Positions 61,011-64,000 of a DNA stretch of 64,000 nucleotides are shown piece after piece. Made by a program: the position numbers and the translations under genes. The stretch is from Amaranthus tricolor (lineage: Eukaryota > Streptophyta > Magnoliopsida > Caryophyllales > Amaranthaceae), in the NCBI RefSeq assembly GCF_026212465.1, contig NC_080057.1, forward strand, positions 8,791,398 through 8,855,397, written 5' to 3'. The notes beneath the pieces were generated by a model that was not told the origin of the DNA, ran no database searches, and worked only from the letters and a program-made list of their open reading frames with translations. Every line of letters begins with the position of its first letter. Within the stretch, counting starts at the first letter, position 1.

Positions 61011-63078
61011 ATGATCAATGAAGAATGAACGATGAAGAATGAACAAGGATTAATGGTCAATGACGAATGAACGATGAAGAATGAACAACGATCAATGCTC
61101 AATGAAGAATGAACGATGAAGAATGAACAAGGATCAATAATCAATGACGAATGAACGATGAAGAATGAACAAGGATCAATGGTCAATGACGAATGAACGA
61201 TGAAGAATGAACAAGGATCAATGATGAATGACGAATGAACGATGAAGAATGAACAAGTATCAATGATCAATGAAGAATGAACGATGAAGAATGAACAAGG
61301 ATCAATGATCAATGAAGAATGAACGATGAAGAATGAACAAGGATCAATGATCAATGAAGAATGAACGATGAAGAATGAACAAGGATCAATTATCAATGAC
61401 AAATGAACGATGAAAAATGAAAAAGGATCAATGATCAATGAAGAATGAACGATGAAGAATAAACAAGGATTAATGGTCAATGACGAATGAACGATGAAGA
61501 ATGAACAAGGATCAATGGTCAATGACGAATGAACGATGAAGAATGAACAAGGATCAATGATCAATGAAGGATGAACGATGAAGAATGAACAAAGATCAAT
61601 GATCAATGAAGAATGAACGATGAAGAATGAACAACGATCAATGATGAATGACGAATGAACGATGAAGAATGAACAAGGATCAATGATCAATGAAGAATGA
61701 ACAATGAAGAAAGAACCTGGATCAATGATCAATGAAGAATTAACGATGAAGAATGAACAAGGATCAATGATCAATGAAGAATGAACGATGAAGAATGAAC
61801 AAGGATCAATGATCAATGAAGAATGAACGATGAAGAATGAACAAGGATCAATTATCAATGACAAATGAACGATGAAGAATGAAAAAGGATCAATGATCAA
61901 TGAAGAAAGAACGATGGAGAATAAACAAGGATTAATGGTCAATGACGAATGAACGATGAAGAATGAACAAGGATCAATGGTCAATGACGAATGAACGATG
62001 AAGAATGAACAAGGATCAATGATCAATGAAGGATGAACGATGAAGAATGAACAAGGATCAATGATCAATGAAGAATGAACGATGAAGAATGAACAAGGAT
62101 CAATGATGAATGACGAATGAACGATGAAGAATGAACAAGGATCAATGATCAATGAAGAATGAACGATGAAGAATGAACAAGGATCAATGATCAATGAAGA
62201 ATGAACGATGAAGAATGAACTAGGATCAATGATCAATGACGAATGAACGATGAAGAATGAACAAGGATCAATGATCAATGAAGAATGAACGATAAAGAAT
62301 GAACTAGGGTCAATGATCAATGAAGAATGAACGATGAAGAATGAACAAGGATTAATGATCAATGAAGAATGAACGATGAAGAATAAACAAGGATCAATGA
62401 TCAATGAAGAATGAACGATGAAGAATGAACAAGGATCAATCATCAATGAAGAATGAACGGTAAAGAATGAACAAGGATGAATGATCAATGAAGAATGAAC
62501 GATGAAGAATGAACAAGGATCAATGATCAATGACGAATGGACGATGAAGAATGAACAAGGATGAATGGTCAATGACGAATGAACGATGAAGAATGTACAA
62601 GAATCAATGATCAATGAAGAATGAACGATGAGGAATGAACAAGGATCCATGATCAATGAAGAATGAACGAAGAAGAATGAACAAGGATCAATGATCAATG
62701 AAGAATGAACAATGAAGAATGAACAAGGATCAACAGTCAATGAAGAATGAACAAGGATCAATGATCAATGAAGAATGAACGATGAAGAATGAACAAGGAT
62801 CAATGATCAATGAAGAATGAACGATGAAGAATGAACAAGATGAACGATGAAGAATGAACCAGAATCAATGATCAATGAAGAATGAACAAGGATCAATGAT
62901 CAACGAAGAATGAACGATGAAGAATGAACAAGGATTAATGCTCAATGAAGAATGAACGATGAAGAATGAACAAGGATCAATGATCAATGAAGAATGAACG
63001 ATGAAGAATGAACAAGGATCAATGATCAATGAAGAATGAACGATGAAGAATGAACAAGGATCAATGATCAATGAATAA
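61011..63078. repeat. Right-hand end of the satellite array
   Basis: The final two kilobases hold monomers of mixed type, with private variants such as GAACGGTAAAG (62456), GAATGTACAAG (62590) and CTGGATCAATG (61716). A last GATCAACGAAG landmark lies at 62898. The array stops inside a monomer: after GATCAATGATCAATGAATAA the sequence leaves the pattern at about 63078. There is no gradual decay, so the edge is sharp at the level of single heptamers. Confidence 0.85.
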
Positions 63079-63240
63079 TGTAATAGAACAGCAATAAAAC
63101 AACAGGTTAAAGGATGTGCAACAAGTTCTTTAAGACAGCAGTAGCAAGTGCATCAGGTGCAGCATAGGATGTTCTTCTTGAAGCAAGCATATATGGGAAG
63201 TCAAGAATTGAGGACAATTCTTTTTCCAAGAGGGAGAAAT
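63079..63240 (+). pseudogene. Degenerate 3' end of a Ty3/gypsy internal region
   Basis: Unique sequence directly after the array. Its last 35 bases (about 63205-63240) read as GAATTGAGGACA, then a T-rich stretch, then AAGAGGGAGAAATTGATG. This layout resembles the end of the polyprotein gene, polypurine tract and LTR start in many plant Ty3/gypsy elements, where the protein ends in a run like LRT..F.EGE.DA. Here the matching residues fall in two frames (ELRTILF in one, QEGEIDA in the next), and stops occur upstream, so the coding tail, if that is what it is, is broken. No protease, reverse transcriptase, RNase H or integrase motif is visible; those would lie to the left, where the satellite is. 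The assignment rests on pattern recall, not a search. Alternatively this is 3' untranslated sequence of the element. Confidence 0.45.
63228..63239 (+). other. Polypurine tract
   Basis: AAGAGGGAGAAA, twelve purines in a row, ends two bases before the proposed LTR start TGATG. In LTR retrotransposons the polypurine tract primes plus-strand DNA synthesis and sits immediately upstream of the 3' LTR. The position and composition fit that role; function is inferred. Confidence 0.6.
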
Positions 63241-63256
63241 TGATGCAAATGCATCA
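63241..63256. repeat. Inverted repeat at the LTR 5' end
   Basis: TGATGCA, a two-base AA spacer, then TGCATCA: a perfect 7-bp inverted repeat exactly at the proposed LTR start. The outer five bases also pair with CATCA at the proposed right end (63978-63982). LTR termini are the integrase recognition sites; the internal palindrome itself is an observation without a known role. Confidence 0.7.
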
Positions 63257-63433
63257 AGTGTTAGGTTGCTGGCCAAGGATGTGTTCCAAGGATTGAAGTA
63301 TAAACCCAAGATCATGTTTTGGGAACAAGGAAGCCAAGGCAGCAACAGGGAACAGCATCACGCACAGGAAGATGGGAACAGTAAGCAGAACCCAAACTGC
63401 AGAGCAAACTAGCGACCAGGCCACCTTGCACGA

Positions 63434-63439
63434 CACGTG
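63434..63439. promoter_or_regulatory. G-box CACGTG (1)
   Basis: Palindromic CACGTG core within GACACGTGGGG in the U3-like region, about 265 bp upstream of the TATA box. G-boxes are bound in plants by bZIP and bHLH factors, including light and abscisic-acid regulators. Binding here is inferred from the motif only. Confidence 0.5.
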
Positions 63440-63535
63440 GGGACCAAACCTATGCATCCATGACCTGGACTAAAGTGGAAATGGAATCTCGGTACTTGGA
63501 TCTAGCCATCAAGGGCCTATGACCATGCTAAAGAT

Positions 63536-63543
63536 CCACGTGG
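63536..63543. promoter_or_regulatory. G-box CCACGTGG (2)
   Basis: Perfect 8-bp palindrome CCACGTGG, the strongest plant G-box form of the three, about 160 bp upstream of the TATA box in the U3-like region. Confidence 0.5.
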
Positions 63544-63647
63544 AGTCCTAGAAGATGAGCTAAAGGAAGGCTGCTCGATAGTTTTGAAGATCAGAATTTT
63601 GGCTAAGTGTTGGCTGCTGTTTTACATTCTGTTTTGTTAGCTAATTC

Positions 63648-63653
63648 CACGTG
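63648..63653. promoter_or_regulatory. G-box CACGTG (3)
   Basis: CACGTG within TTCCACGTGTATT, about 46 bp upstream of the TATA box. A MYB-type core, TAACGG, follows at 63672-63677. Both lie where proximal promoter elements of an LTR would be expected. Confidence 0.5.
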
Positions 63654-63698
63654 TATTAAGCAAGTCATTTGTAACGGCTAGTTTTAGAGGCAAAACTC

Positions 63699-63706
63699 TA
63701 TATATA
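63699..63706 (+). promoter_or_regulatory. TATA box of the LTR promoter
   Basis: TATATATA in the context CTCTATATATACG. It would place transcription start near 63730 and so define the U3/R boundary. It is the only strong TATA-like octamer in the flank and has G-boxes upstream and poly(A)-like signals downstream, as in other plant LTRs. Confidence 0.65.
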
Positions 63707-63721
63707 CGTAGGCTCTCATGT

Positions 63722-63770
63722 AATAATGGACGTTCAACAACTTGTATTTGAGATTAATCAAAGTAATAGA
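63722..63770 (+). terminator. Poly(A) signal region of the LTR
   Basis: AATAAT at 63722-63727, a TTGTATTTG far-upstream-type element at 63742-63750 and AATAGA at 63765-63770. Plant poly(A) signals are loose, and this combination fits cleavage near 63780-63800, which would mark the R/U5 boundary. Moderate support, from motif order only. Confidence 0.4.
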
Positions 63771-63809
63771 TAGGTATTCAGAAAAGAGTTTTCTGTTTTC
63801 TTCTTCTCT

Positions 63810-63886
63810 GAAGTTGGAGGCAACTTCATCAAAGGCTACGGAGTAACCTTTGATCCTTCGAGTGTTAAGAGTTGCGGAGCAGCCTT
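63810..63886 (+). other. Three tandem hairpins in U5-like region
   Basis: Three consecutive inverted repeats with similar purine loops. Hairpin 1: GAAGTTG, loop GAGG, CAACTTC (63810-63827, perfect 7-bp stem). Hairpin 2: TCAAAGG plus one mismatch and two more pairs around loop CGGAG (63829-63853). Hairpin 3: AAG, a bulged A, then GTTG around loop CGGAG and CAGC-CTT (63867-63886, one G-U pair). All three share AAG...GGAG...CTT. They could fold in the RNA near its 5' end, but no function is known to me. Confidence 0.6.
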
Positions 63887-63982
63887 GATACTTTAAGGAA
63901 ACCTCGAGTGCAAGGTCTGGAAAGCTTTGTACATATCGTTTTCGTGTCGATCATAGAGGAGGGTCGCAGGTGATCAACATCA

Positions 63983-64000
63983 GAAAATCAAGAACGGAGT
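63983..64000. other. Sequence beyond the proposed LTR
   Basis: Eighteen bases after CATCA, beginning GAAAATCAAG. They do not resemble the initiator-methionine tRNA primer site (TGGTATCAGAGC) usual after a 5' LTR. If the LTR boundary is right, the first five bases (GAAAA) should be the target-site duplication. Too short to say more. Confidence 0.35.

Larger units (their letters stand above)
1..63078. repeat. 42-bp heptamer-based satellite array
   Basis: An uninterrupted head-to-tail tandem array, about 1,500 copies of a 42-bp monomer, fills the window to about base 63078. The plus-strand consensus divides into six 7-bp words: h1 GATCAAT, h2 GATCAAT, h3 GAAGAAT, h4 GAACGAT, h5 GAAGAAT, h6 GAACAAG. 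Common variants are h2 GGTCAAT, GCTCAAT, TATCAAT or GATGAAT; h3 GACGAAT, GACAAAT or GAAGGAT; h4 GAACAAT or GAATGAT; h5 GATGAAT, GAGGAAT or AAAGAAT; h6 GAAAAAG, AAACAAG or GAACTAG. By count the consensus is 33% GC and 74% purine on this strand (A 21, G 10, T 7, C 4). All monomers point the same way and I saw no unrelated insertion. Short monomers of 28, 35 or 23 bp recur. The left end is outside the window. It is non-coding satellite DNA; I do not recognise it as a named family. Confidence 0.98.
63241..63982 (+). mobile_element. Proposed 3' LTR of a plant LTR retrotransposon
   Basis: The stretch starts with TGATG straight after the polypurine tract and ends with CATCA, giving 742 bp with 5-bp inverted termini, the expected TG...CA ends. 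In order it contains a U3-like region with three G-boxes, a TATA box (63699-63706), poly(A)-type signals (63722-63770) and a U5-like region with hairpins. This order fits an LTR read left to right. No tRNA primer site follows the right end, and the polypurine tract precedes the left end, so it should be the 3' rather than the 5' LTR. The right boundary is inferred only from the short terminal match, since the second LTR is not in the window. Short open frames on the minus strand here (63130-63345, 63254-63457) look fortuitous. Confidence 0.6.

Noticed and set aside
1..63078. CRISPR array
   Set aside because: The repeats are contiguous with no unique spacers, the period is built from heptamers, and the flank is plant retrotransposon-like.
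1..63078. Plant telomere or degenerate telomeric repeat (also 7 bp)
   Set aside because: The word length matches, but the heptamers (GATCAAT, GAAGAAT, GAACGAT) do not resemble TTTAGGG or its complement and no intact telomeric unit was seen.
1..63078. Bacterial or phage origin, for example an iteron origin with GATC sites
   Set aside because: GATC density comes from the monomer sequence itself, the array is far too long for an origin, and the flank carries plant-style TATA, G-box and LTR features.
1..63078. Centromeric satellite
   Set aside because: The length and homogeneity would allow it, but nothing in the sequence shows centromere function and the 42-bp period is unlike the 150-180 bp usual for plant centromeric satellites. 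It needs CENH3 data.
63079..63240. The array edge as an LTR start (TGTAATAGAAC at about 63079)
   Set aside because: It begins with TG, but a polypurine tract and a better LTR start with matching CATCA end occur 160 bp later. Kept as an alternative; a 5-bp target duplication in the array would support it.
63130..63457. Two overlapping short minus-strand open frames (71 and 67 codons) in the flank
   Set aside because: They overlap the polypurine tract and LTR in antisense, have no recognisable domain, and their lengths are within chance expectation.
63983..64000. tRNA primer-binding site after the LTR
   Set aside because: The 18 bases do not match the initiator-methionine tRNA site, and the polypurine tract on the left already marks this as a 3' LTR.

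Overview
This window is almost entirely one satellite DNA array from a plant nuclear genome. From base 1 to about base 63078 it is an uninterrupted head-to-tail tandem repeat with a basic unit of 42 bp, roughly 1,500 monomers. The monomer is itself six 7-bp words (plus strand: h1 GATCAAT, h2 GATCAAT, h3 GAAGAAT, h4 GAACGAT, h5 GAAGAAT, h6 GAACAAG), so the array is a heptamer repeat organised into a 42-bp unit. Reading through it I found no unrelated insertion, no inverted stretch, no RNA gene and no credible protein gene. The left edge of the array lies outside the window.

The array has several layers of higher-order structure. Shared rare variants (odd bases, missing heptamers, a 23-bp truncated monomer) place long copies of one another at fixed offsets: 331, 1530 and 1824 bp in the first 3 kb; a 2200-bp tandem duplication (about 4.5-8.95 kb); a 2214-bp duplication (about 10.0-14.4 kb); a 2.8-3.8 kb family (about 13.5-28.3 kb) with a nested 686-bp duplication; a mosaic zone with copies 5.75-5.79 kb apart (28.3-36.9 kb); a 2.6-3.8 kb family (36.9-49.8 kb); and a 3286/3874/2446-bp family containing a nested 966-bp (23 x 42) tandem pair (about 49.9-61.0 kb). 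The offsets in the last family differ by exact multiples of 42 bp, the signature of unequal exchange between whole monomers.

The last 920 bases are different. About 160 bp after the array look like the degenerate 3' end of a plant Ty3/gypsy-type internal region with a polypurine tract (63228-63239). They are followed by a proposed LTR at 63241-63982 with ends TGATG and CATCA, three CACGTG G-boxes, a TATA box, plant-like poly(A) signals and a row of U5 hairpins. The LTR points rightward and would be a 3' LTR, so the satellite sits on the internal side of the element. This suggests, but does not prove, that the array expanded inside or next to the 3' region of a retrotransposon, as is known for some plant satellites.

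The organism is most likely a flowering plant, perhaps a eudicot; this rests only on the style of the LTR. Long antisense open reading frames (up to about 3.9 kb) run through the array only because 42 is divisible by 3 and one antisense frame of the monomer lacks a stop. They should not be annotated as genes.
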